DNA of 64,000 nt from Bacteroidales bacterium F22 (GTDB lineage: Bacteria; Bacteroidota; Bacteroidia; Bacteroidales; Bacteroidaceae), in contig CP095414.1 in the NCBI GenBank assembly GCA_029541985.1, forward strand, positions 124,001 to 188,000, written 5' to 3'. Made by a program: the position numbers and the translations under genes. Of the stretch, positions 1-8,549 are shown in pieces; position 1 is the stretch's first letter; the number at the start of each line of letters is the position of its first letter. Below the pieces are notes generated by a model, which made no database searches, was not told the DNA's origin, and worked only from the letters and a program-made list of their open reading frames with translations.

Positions 1-629
1 CTGATACGGGGGTCAGTGCTCATATGATGGTGGCTCATTTTGATTTTGATAAATCGTTTGATAGTCGTAAACTACTTTTTAGGTTGAATCGACTATTACC
101 TCCTGATATTGCTATTCAAGATATTGCTTTGGTCGCTCCTGATGCTCATGCTAGGTTTGATGCTACTTATAGGTATTATCGCTATCGTATAACAGACCGT
201 AAAGACCCTTTTCTGCGCCATGATACTTGGCGTTTTGATTTTTATCTGGATTACGATAAGATGAATGAAGCAGCCAACTTGCTTCTGTCATATACTGACT
301 TTACTAGTTTTAGCAAATTACGGACGAGTGTCAAGACGAATAATTGTCAGTTGATGGAAGCTAAATGGATACAGGAATCAGAGCATCTGTGGGTGTTTCA
401 TATCAAAGCTGACCGTTTCCTTCGCAATATGGTTCGTGCTGTAGTGGGTACACTCCTGGAAGTGGGAAGAGGTCGGATGTCGATGGAGGAATTTATACAG
501 GTAGTGGAAAGTAAAAACCGTAATAATGCTGGCGTTTCTGTTCCTGGCCATGCCTTGTCTTTGGTTGAAATCGGATATCCTTATTCTATTAGTAGTGGGA
601 TGAAGTTAATGAGTCAATTGCATCGATAG
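1..629 (+). CDS. truA: tRNA pseudouridine synthase A, 5'-truncated by window edge
   Basis: TruA converts uridines 38-40 of the tRNA anticodon arm to pseudouridine in the cytoplasm. The reading frame is open to the window edge: codons from base 3 read DTGVSAH before the first Met at base 24. This matches the end of the catalytic GRTDxGVxA motif, so the Asp at 3-5 is probably the catalytic nucleophile and the ATG at 24 is internal. About 208 residues are visible; full-length members are near 250-260, so roughly 50 N-terminal residues lie outside. The stretch RYYRYRI and the C-terminal FLRNMVRAVVGTLLEVGRG are typical TruA core motifs. The His usual in GVHA is Ser here. Confidence 0.93.
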   Translation, partial: DTGVSAHMMVAHFDFDKSFDSRKLLFRLNRLLPPDIAIQDIALVAPDAHARFDATYRYYRYRITDRKDPFLRHDTWRFDFYLDYDKMNEAANLLLSYTDFTSFSKLRTSVKTNNCQLMEAKWIQESEHLWVFHIKADRFLRNMVRAVVGTLLEVGRGRMSMEEFIQVVESKNRNNAGVSVPGHALSLVEIGYPYSISSGMKLMSQLHR

Positions 630-694
630 GTAAACAATAGAAGAATGAAGTTAATTAATAGATACTTTTAAGTGTCTCAATACATATATCAATT

Positions 695-1420
695 ATGAAA
701 TCTATATTCCGTACAGTTCTAAATATGTCTCTTATCGCTGGGACGATTGTTGTTGTCAATAAACCTCTTAATGTAATGGGCCAGACTCAAACAGCTGATT
801 CTACAGTCGTTCGTACCACTATTCCTGAGACTCCTTCAAAGGTTGTCTATGACTATGCGATGGCTAAGTGCTTCTTGAATATGCCTGATGATGTGATGCC
901 ATTGCTTAGTACGGTCAACAGAGCTGATTTTGTTGATTTCTGGGCTAGTCATATGACGGCTAAGGTTACTAATAAGTTGCAGGGTACTAGTGTGATGGAT
1001 ATGCTGTCGGAAGATTATCTACATATTAAGACGGGAGCTGCTTCTGAAGTAGCTATCAAATTGATTCCTATAAAAAGAGATACAGTGATTTGTATGTCGT
1101 ACACTGTTCATGCTCCATTGGCTGATAGTCATATAGAACTCTATAACCTCCAATGGGAACGTTTGGCTGATAAGGATTTTATCCAAGAACCACAATTAAA
1201 TGATTTCTTTGTGCAATGTCCTGATACTGCATCATTGGCTGAAAAGCAGTCTTTTAAAATGGCAATAGCTCCTTTGAATGTCTTCTTAAGATCTATCATC
1301 TTATCTCCAAATAATACGAACTTGGTTTATCTTCTTACTAGTGTGAAAGAACTGACTGAAGAACAACAAAAAACGATGAAACCTTATTTAAAAGATTCCA
1401 TCGTCGTTAATTTGAAGTAG
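695..1420 (+). CDS. DUF3256 family exported protein
   Basis: A 241-residue protein of unknown function. The N-terminus has a basic start and a hydrophobic stretch (residues about 8-28) followed by MGQ, consistent with a Sec signal peptide, so it is probably periplasmic or envelope-associated. The body (VNRADFVDFW, a central DSHIELYN segment, a conserved C-terminal LLTSVKELTEEQ region) matches my memory of the Bacteroidetes DUF3256 family. It follows truA by 65 bp on the same strand and may be cotranscribed. No catalytic motif is recognisable. Confidence 0.72.
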   Translation: MKSIFRTVLNMSLIAGTIVVVNKPLNVMGQTQTADSTVVRTTIPETPSKVVYDYAMAKCFLNMPDDVMPLLSTVNRADFVDFWASHMTAKVTNKLQGTSVMDMLSEDYLHIKTGAASEVAIKLIPIKRDTVICMSYTVHAPLADSHIELYNLQWERLADKDFIQEPQLNDFFVQCPDTASLAEKQSFKMAIAPLNVFLRSIILSPNNTNLVYLLTSVKELTEEQQKTMKPYLKDSIVVNLK

Positions 1421-1443
1421 AGATTGTTATTGGTCTCTCTGTT

Positions 1444-2940
1444 TTAGTCTTTGTGAAATGTAGTATAGATGATATTCAAATCTGTTGTATCATCTCCACC
1501 AGTGAGTTTGACTTTGGTTAATGATAGGTCATTTTCTACACTGATTAGTGTGGAACTGTTAGTACCACCATAAGTCAAATTGACTGGAACTAAATACATT
1601 TTATTCCATTGGTTTTCTTCTTCCCATGCTTTCTCTTCAGCATCTGTCCAACCACCTGCTTCTTCACGTGCATCTTCTTTTTCTTCTATACAATATTTGA
1701 TTAGGTTAGAGATGTTTGAGAATACATAATTATTTGCATCATCTCCTGAAGTAGTCAAACTGGTATAGAAAGAAGTAGTACTGTCTGGAAGCTCGTTGTC
1801 TTCGAAGAAGCTCTTATAATCTTTTGCTCTAACTAATAACAAGTAGGTAGGTGCTGGCATAGCATATTCACTATCATCATTGTCAATATATGACTGAAAC
1901 TTGATTGATGCTGAGTTGATGGTGTTGCCAGTAGTTGAGTCGATAATCTCATCCAATGGCAAGTCAACTTCTGTCATGATTCCAGCGGGTGACTTGATGT
2001 AACTACAGCTATTGTCTTCAACCAAGTTGTCAATCTTGTCTGAGTTGGTAATCTGATTGGCTTGTAAAACCTCTTGGGTAGAGGCGAAAGTTCGTTTTAA
2101 ATAGATGGTAGAATCATTACCTTCTGTGTTTTGTAACTTCTCGCCGTCCTCATCATATGCATAGGTCTCAAAAGCTACATTCATGAAAATATCATCAATA
2201 TAAAGAACTGTTCCATCGGACATAGTACTTTCAACATAGATTCCTTTGAATACATTATCCATGAAGTCTTCTGCGTCTTTGTAATATGCTGGGTGACCTG
2301 TAGATTTGTTGAGCTCACTATCAGGATTGACCATATCCATGATACGTTGTCCTATAGAATTATCAAGCTTCACATATATATAAGGTACATATCCTGTGGT
2401 CTCTTTTGCATCATCACTCAGAGATTGGTCACTTGCTGTATACGATTGTGTCGCAATCAAATCTGATTTGTCGTAGAAGTTCTCTGGATTTGTATTGGTA
2501 TAATAATTAGTTGTCAATCGCTTATTCAATTCATAGATTTTAATCTGTGATGTATTGAGCGAATCACCAAAGAATTTATTGTAATACAAATAAATCTCAG
2601 TCGCATAGGCCTTCTTATCTGTCATGATATCCCATGGAAATGTAAGTCCATCTACACAATTGAGCTCTGTGAGAAAGTTTCCATGAAATTTGCCAAATAT
2701 AGGGTCGTCATATTGTCCTACATATCCAACTTTCGTCTTGGCATATACGGAATCCATTGCTACTGATTTGGTATATACTTCGAATGATTTGCTTTGTACT
2801 TCCAACTTATCCGTGTCAGGAATCATAGAAGTACCAATCGAGTCAGTTGTGTTATCACAAGCAACTAGCGGCAAAAGCATAGTTGATGCCAATACCCAAG
2901 TCTTTAAATTTTTTATTTTCATTGTCATTGATTGAGACAT
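1444..2940 (-). CDS. DUF4270 family lipoprotein
   Basis: A 498-residue predicted lipoprotein. A basic N-terminus, a hydrophobic segment and a lipobox ending LLPLVAC (Cys at about residue 28) point to lipidation and envelope location. The segment after the Cys (SIGTSMIPDTD, VYAKTKVGYVGQYDDPIFG) is characteristic of Bacteroidetes DUF4270, a beta-rich family of unknown function. Three in-frame ATGs lie within seven codons (2940, 2928, 2922); the last gives the tightest signal peptide, but the sequence does not decide. It lies 39 bp downstream of the glycogen-synthase-like gene on the same strand, suggesting an operon. Confidence 0.8.
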   Translation of the reverse strand: MSQSMTMKIKNLKTWVLASTMLLPLVACDNTTDSIGTSMIPDTDKLEVQSKSFEVYTKSVAMDSVYAKTKVGYVGQYDDPIFGKFHGNFLTELNCVDGLTFPWDIMTDKKAYATEIYLYYNKFFGDSLNTSQIKIYELNKRLTTNYYTNTNPENFYDKSDLIATQSYTASDQSLSDDAKETTGYVPYIYVKLDNSIGQRIMDMVNPDSELNKSTGHPAYYKDAEDFMDNVFKGIYVESTMSDGTVLYIDDIFMNVAFETYAYDEDGEKLQNTEGNDSTIYLKRTFASTQEVLQANQITNSDKIDNLVEDNSCSYIKSPAGIMTEVDLPLDEIIDSTTGNTINSASIKFQSYIDNDDSEYAMPAPTYLLLVRAKDYKSFFEDNELPDSTTSFYTSLTTSGDDANNYVFSNISNLIKYCIEEKEDAREEAGGWTDAEEKAWEEENQWNKMYLVPVNLTYGGTNSSTLISVENDLSLTKVKLTGGDDTTDLNIIYTTFHKD

Positions 2941-2979
2941 TTTAGTGAGATAGCGGGCAATTAAAGTTCTCTAGAATCT

Positions 2980-3813
2980 TTATTCTTCATTTCCATTATC
3001 CCAAATGGTATCGTAAAATTGGTTGCAGGCTTCAGCATAAGCTTCAAATCCTTCTCCTACGTATTCCAATATCGGGATGTTCTTTGTGCGAGCATAATCA
3101 ACTACTGATTGACTTACTTGAGCACTATTGATAATTAATCCATCGGAATAGTCGATCGCTAATTTTGATAGTGTCTCGCAGTTTGATTCTTCACTTATAG
3201 CTTGTAAGTCCTCATCTTGCACTCCTTCTAGTTTGAGCAATTCAGCAAAATTACTACTCAATGGATTCTTGAAACTATCTTCATACAGAGAGAAGATGAC
3301 TTTTGAATTTCTAAATGAAGGTTCTTCTGCAAATGCTTTCTTGATATAAAGAGGAGCGAGAGCGCTTATCCAACCATGACAATGGACAACTTCTGGAGTC
3401 CATCTCAATTTCTTTACTGTCTCTAATACGCCACGAGCGAAAAAGATAATACGAGCATCATTGTCGTCATATTCTACTCCTTCCTCATCACTGACTAGTT
3501 TACGACCAGTAAAGTAATCATCGTTATCAATAAAATAAACTTGCATTCTTGCAGCTTGGATGCTTGCTACTTTGATTATTAAAGGGTGATCAGTGTCATC
3601 AATAATAAGATTCATTCCTGATAAACGAATCACTTCGTGTAATTGATTACGACGTTCGTTAATCGTTCCCCACTTAGGCATAAATGTGCGGATTTCTTTC
3701 CCTTTTTCTTGAATAGCTTGAGGTAGGTTTCTACCATTAGCTGCCATTTCTGATTCTGGTAGATACGGCATAATCTCTTGTGCTATATACAATACCTTTT
3801 TAGCTTTTGACAT
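2980..3813 (-). CDS. glycogen/starch synthase catalytic-domain-like protein (short GT5)
   Basis: A 277-residue protein resembling only the N-terminal Rossmann half of GT5 glycogen synthase (GlgA, about 480 residues). The start (VLYIAQEIMPYLPES) aligns with the GlgA N-terminus, but the substrate-binding K-x-G-G-L motif is replaced by ESEMA at residues 20-24. A VVHCHGW motif (about 142-148) corresponds to the GlgA DxHxW region. The C-terminal nucleotide-sugar-binding domain is absent. Classical ADP-glucose glycogen synthase activity is therefore doubtful, although such short forms are, as I recall, commonly annotated as glycogen synthase in Bacteroidetes. It is divergent from panC and upstream of the DUF4270 lipoprotein. 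Confidence 0.7.
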   Translation of the reverse strand: MSKAKKVLYIAQEIMPYLPESEMAANGRNLPQAIQEKGKEIRTFMPKWGTINERRNQLHEVIRLSGMNLIIDDTDHPLIIKVASIQAARMQVYFIDNDDYFTGRKLVSDEEGVEYDDNDARIIFFARGVLETVKKLRWTPEVVHCHGWISALAPLYIKKAFAEEPSFRNSKVIFSLYEDSFKNPLSSNFAELLKLEGVQDEDLQAISEESNCETLSKLAIDYSDGLIINSAQVSQSVVDYARTKNIPILEYVGEGFEAYAEACNQFYDTIWDNGNEE

Positions 3814-3844
3814 AATTAATTCTTATTGCATAAAATTAGTTTAG

Positions 3845-3852
3845 CAAAGATA
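3845..3852 (-). promoter_or_regulatory. -7 box for the glycogen-synthase-like gene
   Basis: TATCTTTG on the minus strand, an exact match to TAnnTTTG, 32 bp before the start codon. I do not see a clear -33 box at the usual spacing. Confidence 0.5.
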
Positions 3853-3942
3853 CAAAAAAATATCTAGTTTGTTGTTGATTTGCTTTATTATGTGGTTAGA
3901 ATTATGTTATTTTGTAGCGTTTTACAAATAAATATAATTGAA

Positions 3943-4794
3943 ATGAAAATAGTACAAACTGTTGCTCAACTTCAAGAAACTTTAGCACCTTATAGAGAGA
4001 CTAAAACCTCTATAGGTCTGGTCCCTACTATGGGGGCTTTGCATGTTGGACACGCCTCTTTAGTTGATCGCAGTGTGAAGGAAAATGAGGTAACTGTGGT
4101 TAGCGTTTTTGTCAATCCTACCCAGTTTAATGATAGTAATGACCTAAAGTCATATCCGCGTACTTTCGACGCAGATCGTGATTTATTAGAATCGCATGGT
4201 GCAACTATTTTATTCGCACCGACTGTAAAGGATATTTATCCAGAACCAGATACGAGAGTATTTGATTGTGCTCCTGTTGATTCTGTTATGGAGGGCGTCA
4301 TGCGTCCGGGACACTTCAATGGTGTATGCCAAATCGTAAGCAAACTGTTTTACGCCGTTGAGCCTACTCGTGCTTATTTTGGGGAGAAAGACTTTCAGCA
4401 ATTGGCAGTTATTCGTCGTATGGTGAAAATCTTAGAATTGCCTCTTGAGGTAGTTGGCTGTCCAATCGTCAGGGAAAAGAGTGGTCTTGCTTTTAGTTCT
4501 CGAAATGCTCGTCTTACGGAAGTGCAACGTAATTTAGCAGTAAATATATCTGCTATATTAAGAGAAAGTATTAACTTTGCGGCGTCTAACGAGGTTGGAG
4601 AAACCAAGAAGTTCGTCGAAGAGGCTATTGAAGCTTCTGAAGGACTTCGGTTGGAATACTTCGAAATAGTTGATGGTTTGACCATGCAAAGTGTTTCTTC
4701 ATGGAATGATACAGATTACATCGTAGGTTGTATTACAGTCTATTGTGGAGAGGTTCGTTTAATTGATAACATCTGCTATCGTAGACAAGCTTAA
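3943..4794 (+). CDS. panC: pantothenate synthetase
   Basis: PanC condenses pantoate and beta-alanine using ATP, the last step of pantothenate (vitamin B5) synthesis. The ATG at 3943 gives 283 residues, the family's usual length, and starts [10 protein letters not shown] as expected; an upstream in-frame ATG at 3880 would add 21 atypical residues. Visible motifs are [13 protein letters not shown] (HIGH-type nucleotide-binding), [17 protein letters not shown] and [12 protein letters not shown]. panD follows 19 bp later, so the two last-stage enzymes are probably cotranscribed. Confidence 0.96.
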   Translation: MKIVQTVAQLQETLAPYRETKTSIGLVPTMGALHVGHASLVDRSVKENEVTVVSVFVNPTQFNDSNDLKSYPRTFDADRDLLESHGATILFAPTVKDIYPEPDTRVFDCAPVDSVMEGVMRPGHFNGVCQIVSKLFYAVEPTRAYFGEKDFQQLAVIRRMVKILELPLEVVGCPIVREKSGLAFSSRNARLTEVQRNLAVNISAILRESINFAASNEVGETKKFVEEAIEASEGLRLEYFEIVDGLTMQSVSSWNDTDYIVGCITVYCGEVRLIDNICYRRQA

Positions 4795-4813
4795 TAATCA
4801 AAAAGAAAAAATT

Positions 4814-5164
4814 ATGATGATTGAAGTATTGAAGTCCAAAATACATTGTTGCCGTGTGACTGAGGCTAATCTGAATTATATGGGAAGTATTACCATAGAT
4901 GAAGATCTGATGGATGCAGTCAACTTTGTTGAAGGCGAGAAAGTTCAGGTTGTAGATAACAACAATGGAAATAGACTCGTCACATATATAATCAAAGGAA
5001 AAAGGGGATCTGGATGTATCTGTTTAAATGGTGCTGCGGCACGATTGGTTCAGCCAGACGATATTGTTATTATCATGAGTTTTGCATCTATGGATTTAGA
5101 AGAGGCTAAGACATTCAAGCCGGCTGTCGTTTTTCCAAATCCTAAGGATAATTCCTTGAGTTAA
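4814..5164 (+). CDS. panD: aspartate 1-decarboxylase precursor
   Basis: PanD decarboxylates aspartate to beta-alanine, the substrate of the preceding PanC. It is made as a proenzyme that cleaves itself between Gly24 and Ser25 to form a pyruvoyl cofactor. With the start at 4814 the protein is 116 residues and the motif NYMGS puts G24-S25 at exactly the positions of the E. coli enzyme; the longer frame from 4763 overlaps panC and would shift them. The [13 protein letters not shown] segment is also typical. Confidence 0.96.
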   Translation: MMIEVLKSKIHCCRVTEANLNYMGSITIDEDLMDAVNFVEGEKVQVVDNNNGNRLVTYIIKGKRGSGCICLNGAAARLVQPDDIVIIMSFASMDLEEAKTFKPAVVFPNPKDNSLS

Positions 5165-5195
5165 ACAAAATACATCTGTTTATCTGATATTTTAA

Positions 5196-5230
5196 AAGAA
5201 GCCAAGTAAATTGCATTTACTTGGCTTCTT
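5196..5230. terminator. bidirectional hairpin terminator
   Basis: A perfect 15-bp stem (5196-5210 with 5216-5230) around a 5-nt loop between the convergent panD and metallophosphatase genes. T-rich sequence follows on the plus strand and A-rich sequence precedes it, so it can serve both directions. Confidence 0.8.
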
Positions 5231-5259
5231 CCTCTTCTGTTTGTCAGTTTTTTTATTTT

Positions 5260-6090
5260 TTATTCTGTCTCAGACTTTTCTGTCATTGTGATAATGAGGT
5301 GTCCGACGTTTCTTCCTTTGCTTCCCATCTGGGTAACTAGAGTTTGGGTTTCGTAGTCTTTTCTAAAGAAAATGGGACTTGAAAGGTAGGTATGTGAATG
5401 TCCTCCTAGAATGATATCTATCCCTTGAGTTTTCTCTGCGAGCACTTTATCGGTGTTTACTCCCATATGAGATAGGCAAATCACTAAGTCACAGTGTTCT
5501 TCATTTCTCAACTTCTCTACCATAGCGACGGCTGTGTCTATGTAATCTAGATACTGAACCCCTTCGTAGTTCTTTTTCATCACCAATCCATCAAGAGTAA
5601 TTATTAATCCGAATACTCCTATCTTTATGTCTTTACGCATGAAGGTAACGTAGGGTTTTATCTTTCCTTCCAAAACTGTTCCTGTGAAATCGAGGTTAGA
5701 ACATACGATAGGAAAATTGGCCCAAGAGACCATATCAGCAATATTTTGGATGCCATTGTCAAACTCATGATTTCCTAAGCATGCTGCATCATAATGACAA
5801 GTGTTCATCAGTTCAATATCTGCCTTGCCTTTGAAGATACTAAAGTAAACGGAACCTTGTACGAAGTCACCACTATCAAAGAAAAGTAAGTTTGGGTCTT
5901 CAAGGCGTCTTTCTTCCATCAAAGTAGCACGACGAACAATCCCTCCTACTGATTTGTTATTGGAAAGGGTATAGGGTTGTATCTGACTATGGGTGTCATT
6001 TGTATGATATATATTGATTGTCTCTTGTGCGAAAGTAAATGTAATATTCCCTATAATCAAAAGGATATATGTGTATATAAATCGTCTCAT
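5260..6090 (-). CDS. 5'-nucleotidase/UshA-type metallophosphatase (N-terminal domain protein)
   Basis: A 276-residue exported metallophosphoesterase matching the catalytic domain of UshA/5'-nucleotidase. An N-terminal signal peptide ends near residue 21 (FTFAQ). Metal-ligand motifs are present in order: NDTH (D32, H34), DSGDF (D72), GNHEFD (N107, H108), SHMG and GGHSHT. The substrate-specificity domain that is normally C-terminal in one chain is encoded separately by the upstream gene (6110-6910) with a 19-bp gap. The likely role is periplasmic nucleotide salvage, but the true substrate is uncertain. Confidence 0.87.
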   Translation of the reverse strand: MRRFIYTYILLIIGNITFTFAQETINIYHTNDTHSQIQPYTLSNNKSVGGIVRRATLMEERRLEDPNLLFFDSGDFVQGSVYFSIFKGKADIELMNTCHYDAACLGNHEFDNGIQNIADMVSWANFPIVCSNLDFTGTVLEGKIKPYVTFMRKDIKIGVFGLIITLDGLVMKKNYEGVQYLDYIDTAVAMVEKLRNEEHCDLVICLSHMGVNTDKVLAEKTQGIDIILGGHSHTYLSSPIFFRKDYETQTLVTQMGSKGRNVGHLIITMTEKSETE

Positions 6091-6109
6091 TGTGGTTTTG
6101 CTTATAGAG

Positions 6110-6910
6110 TTATTTTACTAGGGTGTATTCGTTTGGTACGTAAGAAATCTTTTGCCCCGCTTTTGTGGTCTTTTCGATATATTGTAGTACCATGTCTCTA
6201 AGAAAGACATTTGACCGAATGATTTGGTCGGCCAAACTCAAATCGGCTAACTTAGTCAAACCGCTGTTTCCGTCAGCTAGATAATCTAGAGTTCCTATCC
6301 AGTATATTTTGGTGTCTTCGACTATTTGTCCTTTGACTTTTAATTCTTTGGTGGTCGTGTCTATTGATACATTATATAGAGGACCGGTACGATAGGCTTT
6401 ATTGTCGAAGACAAGTGTCTTGAGCTCTTGTCCAGTGAGTGGAAGTATCGTTATTTCATTTTCAAAAGCAAAAATTGAATAGATGTCTTTTTTAAGGATG
6501 TCTCCACTACTTAGTTCTGCTCTGATTCCTCCCAGGTTAATGAGCCCTATATCTATCGTGTAGTTGGTCGGGTAACTGTCTTTTTGGGTACAGATTATCT
6601 GAGTTGCTAACCCAGCCAATGTTTCTTTGTTCATTCCATCAGTAGAACCAATTATTAGATTCATGTCTTGTCCTAAGGTCTTATCATATGAGGCCAATGC
6701 TGAAGTTGCTTCTGTATTTGGATCGGTGTCATATAACGAAGTTATTTCTATATTCTCTGATTGAATAGATTCTATAGTATAATGTGTCGTGGTATTGGAC
6801 GGAATCTCTGGTTCTTGAGTGGTGCTTGAAGGAGTATTGCCTGAGGAACAAGCAGTAACACATAATACGAAGCAGAGTAGGGAGAGCTGTAAAATAGAAC
6901 TACATCTCAT
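6110..6910 (-). CDS. 5'-nucleotidase C-terminal domain lipoprotein
   Basis: A 266-residue lipoprotein (lipobox VLCVTAC, Cys near residue 21) holding the 5'-nucleotidase C-terminal domain. Motifs INLGGIRAELSSGDI, NEITILPLTGQEL and DYLADGNSGLT are those that bind nucleoside in UshA-like enzymes. It is transcribed before the metallophosphatase domain gene, the reverse of the domain order in the single-chain enzyme. The pair probably works together: this half is lipid-anchored and the other half has a plain signal peptide. Confidence 0.85.
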   Translation of the reverse strand: MRCSSILQLSLLCFVLCVTACSSGNTPSSTTQEPEIPSNTTTHYTIESIQSENIEITSLYDTDPNTEATSALASYDKTLGQDMNLIIGSTDGMNKETLAGLATQIICTQKDSYPTNYTIDIGLINLGGIRAELSSGDILKKDIYSIFAFENEITILPLTGQELKTLVFDNKAYRTGPLYNVSIDTTTKELKVKGQIVEDTKIYWIGTLDYLADGNSGLTKLADLSLADQIIRSNVFLRDMVLQYIEKTTKAGQKISYVPNEYTLVK

Positions 6911-6952
6911 GTTATTTAGGGTGTTTAGATGATTTAATGACGCAATATAAAC

Positions 6953-6984
6953 AAAAAAAGCCAGTCGACTAATTCAACTGGCTT
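6953..6984 (-). terminator. terminator after rpmA
   Basis: An 8-bp stem (6958-6965 with 6977-6984). On the minus strand it is followed by a run of seven T, just past the rpmA stop codon. Confidence 0.75.
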
Positions 6985-7006
6985 CTTTTATTTATGAAGT
7001 TAAAAG

Positions 7007-7267
7007 TTATGCTTCAGCAGGGAGGATAGAAACGATACTCTTATCGTTACGTCCTTTTTTGAAGCTAACTGTTCCATCGACAAGAGCAAACAATGTATGA
7101 TCTTTACCCATACCCATGTTGTCACCTGGGTTGTGTACTGTACCTCTTTGTCGGATGATGATGTTGCCTGCTTTGCATGCCTCACCACCAAAAATCTTAA
7201 CACCAAGTCTCTTACTTGCTGATTCGCGGCCGTTCTTAGAACTACCAACACCTTTTTTATGTGCCAT
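7007..7267 (-). CDS. rpmA: 50S ribosomal protein L27
   Basis: An 86-residue ribosomal protein of the large subunit whose N-terminal tail reaches the peptidyl-transferase centre. The start [20 protein letters not shown] and the segment [10 protein letters not shown] are diagnostic. It begins MAHKK directly, without the cleavable extension found in Firmicutes. It sits 32 bp downstream of rplU in the standard rplU-rpmA pair. Another frame across the same bases (7000-7251) is a shadow. Confidence 0.98.
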   Translation of the reverse strand: MAHKKGVGSSKNGRESASKRLGVKIFGGEACKAGNIIIRQRGTVHNPGDNMGMGKDHTLFALVDGTVSFKKGRNDKSIVSILPAEA

Positions 7268-7299
7268 TTCTTCTTTTTTTTGTGATTAAGCTTAAATAA

Positions 7300-7617
7300 T
7301 TAAGCAACTACTTCTTTTACTGTAACTTCTGTAAACTGTTGACGGTGTCCGTTACGTTTACGAGAACCTTTACGTCTCTTTTTGTGGAAAATGATGACTC
7401 TGTCACCTTTTACTAAGTTTGTTACTACTTCGCATACAACTTTAGCACCTTCTACTGTAGGAGCACCTACAGTGACTGTACCGTCATTGTCTACTAGCAA
7501 AACTTTGTCAAACTCAACTGTTGAACCATCCTCAGCACCAGCAATGTGGTGGACGAATAGTTTCTGGCCTGCTTCAGCTTTGAACTGTTGACCATTCATT
7601 TCTACGATTGCGTACAT
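7300..7617 (-). CDS. rplU: 50S ribosomal protein L21
   Basis: A 105-residue protein of the large ribosomal subunit. It starts [20 protein letters not shown] and contains the basic [14 protein letters not shown] segment typical of L21 RNA binding. It is first of the rplU-rpmA operon, with a good promoter at 7707-7737 and a leader of about 85 nt that contains a possible stem (7649-7654 with 7686-7691). Confidence 0.98.
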   Translation of the reverse strand: MYAIVEMNGQQFKAEAGQKLFVHHIAGAEDGSTVEFDKVLLVDNDGTVTVGAPTVEGAKVVCEVVTNLVKGDRVIIFHKKRRKGSRKRNGHRQQFTEVTVKEVVA

Positions 7618-7706
7618 CTGTTATTATGTATAATACAGGTTTTATCCGTTAGGTGATCATACTATCATGTAGCAGATACTTTTCTACCTAATTGGGATTA
7701 TGGTCG

Positions 7707-7737
7707 CAAAGATACTGCTTTCAGTTTGAATAGCAAA
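7707..7737 (-). promoter_or_regulatory. promoter of rplU-rpmA
   Basis: On the minus strand: -33 box TTTG (7737-7734), 19-bp spacer, -7 box TATCTTTG (7714-7707). Both boxes match the Bacteroidetes consensus exactly. Confidence 0.75.
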
Positions 7738-7777
7738 GAAATATCAAAAAAACAACTAATTTAGAGAGCAAATGAAG

Positions 7778-8476
7778 TTAAATACTGAAATAATCACTCA
7801 ATTCTTTTGTGATTTCAGTCCTGTCTGCTATTAAATCTTTGATAAGTTTGCCTTTCTCAAGCAATGCTATACGTGGACAAATATCTATAGTATGATTTAG
7901 GTTGTGTGAAGATACGATGACGCAAGCTCCTGTACGTTCATTGTATTCTTTCAACAATCTTTTGATAGCTTCTTGTGAAGAGGGGTCTAAGAAATTGAAA
8001 GGTTCATCAAGAATCAATATTTTTGGTTCGTGAATCATGGCTGCAATGATTCCTACCTTTTGAGCATTTCCAGCAGAAAAACTTCTGATGTATTTCTTCT
8101 GATTTAGCACTTCATCTTTCATGAAAGATTTGTAAGGTTCTATCCGTTCATCTACTTCGTTTTTGCTCATCCCATAGAGTTTACCTACGAAATAAAAGTA
8201 TTCTTCGGCAGTTAAATAATCAATGAGGAAGCCTTTATCGATGAATACACCAGTGATATCTTTCCAGCTTTCTGTTTCATTTACTTTCGTACCGTTTATG
8301 GTTATCTCACCTGTCGTAGCATCCAATAAGTCTACCATTAAGCGGAAGAGAGTTGTCTTACCGGCACCATTGTTGCCAACCAAACCAATCATTTCTCCAG
8401 GGGATATGTGATATTCTTCTATATCTAAAGCTATTTTATCACCAAATTTTTTTGAGAGATTTTTGATGTCTATCAT
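7778..8476 (-). CDS. ABC transporter ATP-binding protein
   Basis: A 232-residue ATPase subunit of an ABC transporter. Walker A is GLVGNNGAGKTTLF, the signature is the variant SFSAGNAQK, Walker B is KILILDEPFNFLDP, and the H-loop is IVSSHNL. The length and order are typical of a stand-alone ABC-2/gliding-type exporter ATPase. It lies downstream of a large multi-span membrane protein on the same strand (8550-10079), its likely permease partner. The substrate is unknown. Confidence 0.92.
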   Translation of the reverse strand: MIDIKNLSKKFGDKIALDIEEYHISPGEMIGLVGNNGAGKTTLFRLMVDLLDATTGEITINGTKVNETESWKDITGVFIDKGFLIDYLTAEEYFYFVGKLYGMSKNEVDERIEPYKSFMKDEVLNQKKYIRSFSAGNAQKVGIIAAMIHEPKILILDEPFNFLDPSSQEAIKRLLKEYNERTGACVIVSSHNLNHTIDICPRIALLEKGKLIKDLIADRTEITKELSDYFSI

Positions 8477-8549
8477 AATCTATTTATGTCTTTTTTTTAT
8501 TTCTTTTTTATTCTACAAAATCGGTATTCTTCCTTAACCGATTATCGTC

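Noticed and set aside
3880..3942. N-terminal extension of PanC from the upstream ATG
   Set aside because: The added residues do not resemble PanC, while the ATG at 3943 gives the conserved start and normal length.
7000..7251. Minus-strand ORF in another frame over rpmA
   Set aside because: The overlapping frame at 7007-7267 is unmistakably ribosomal protein L27.
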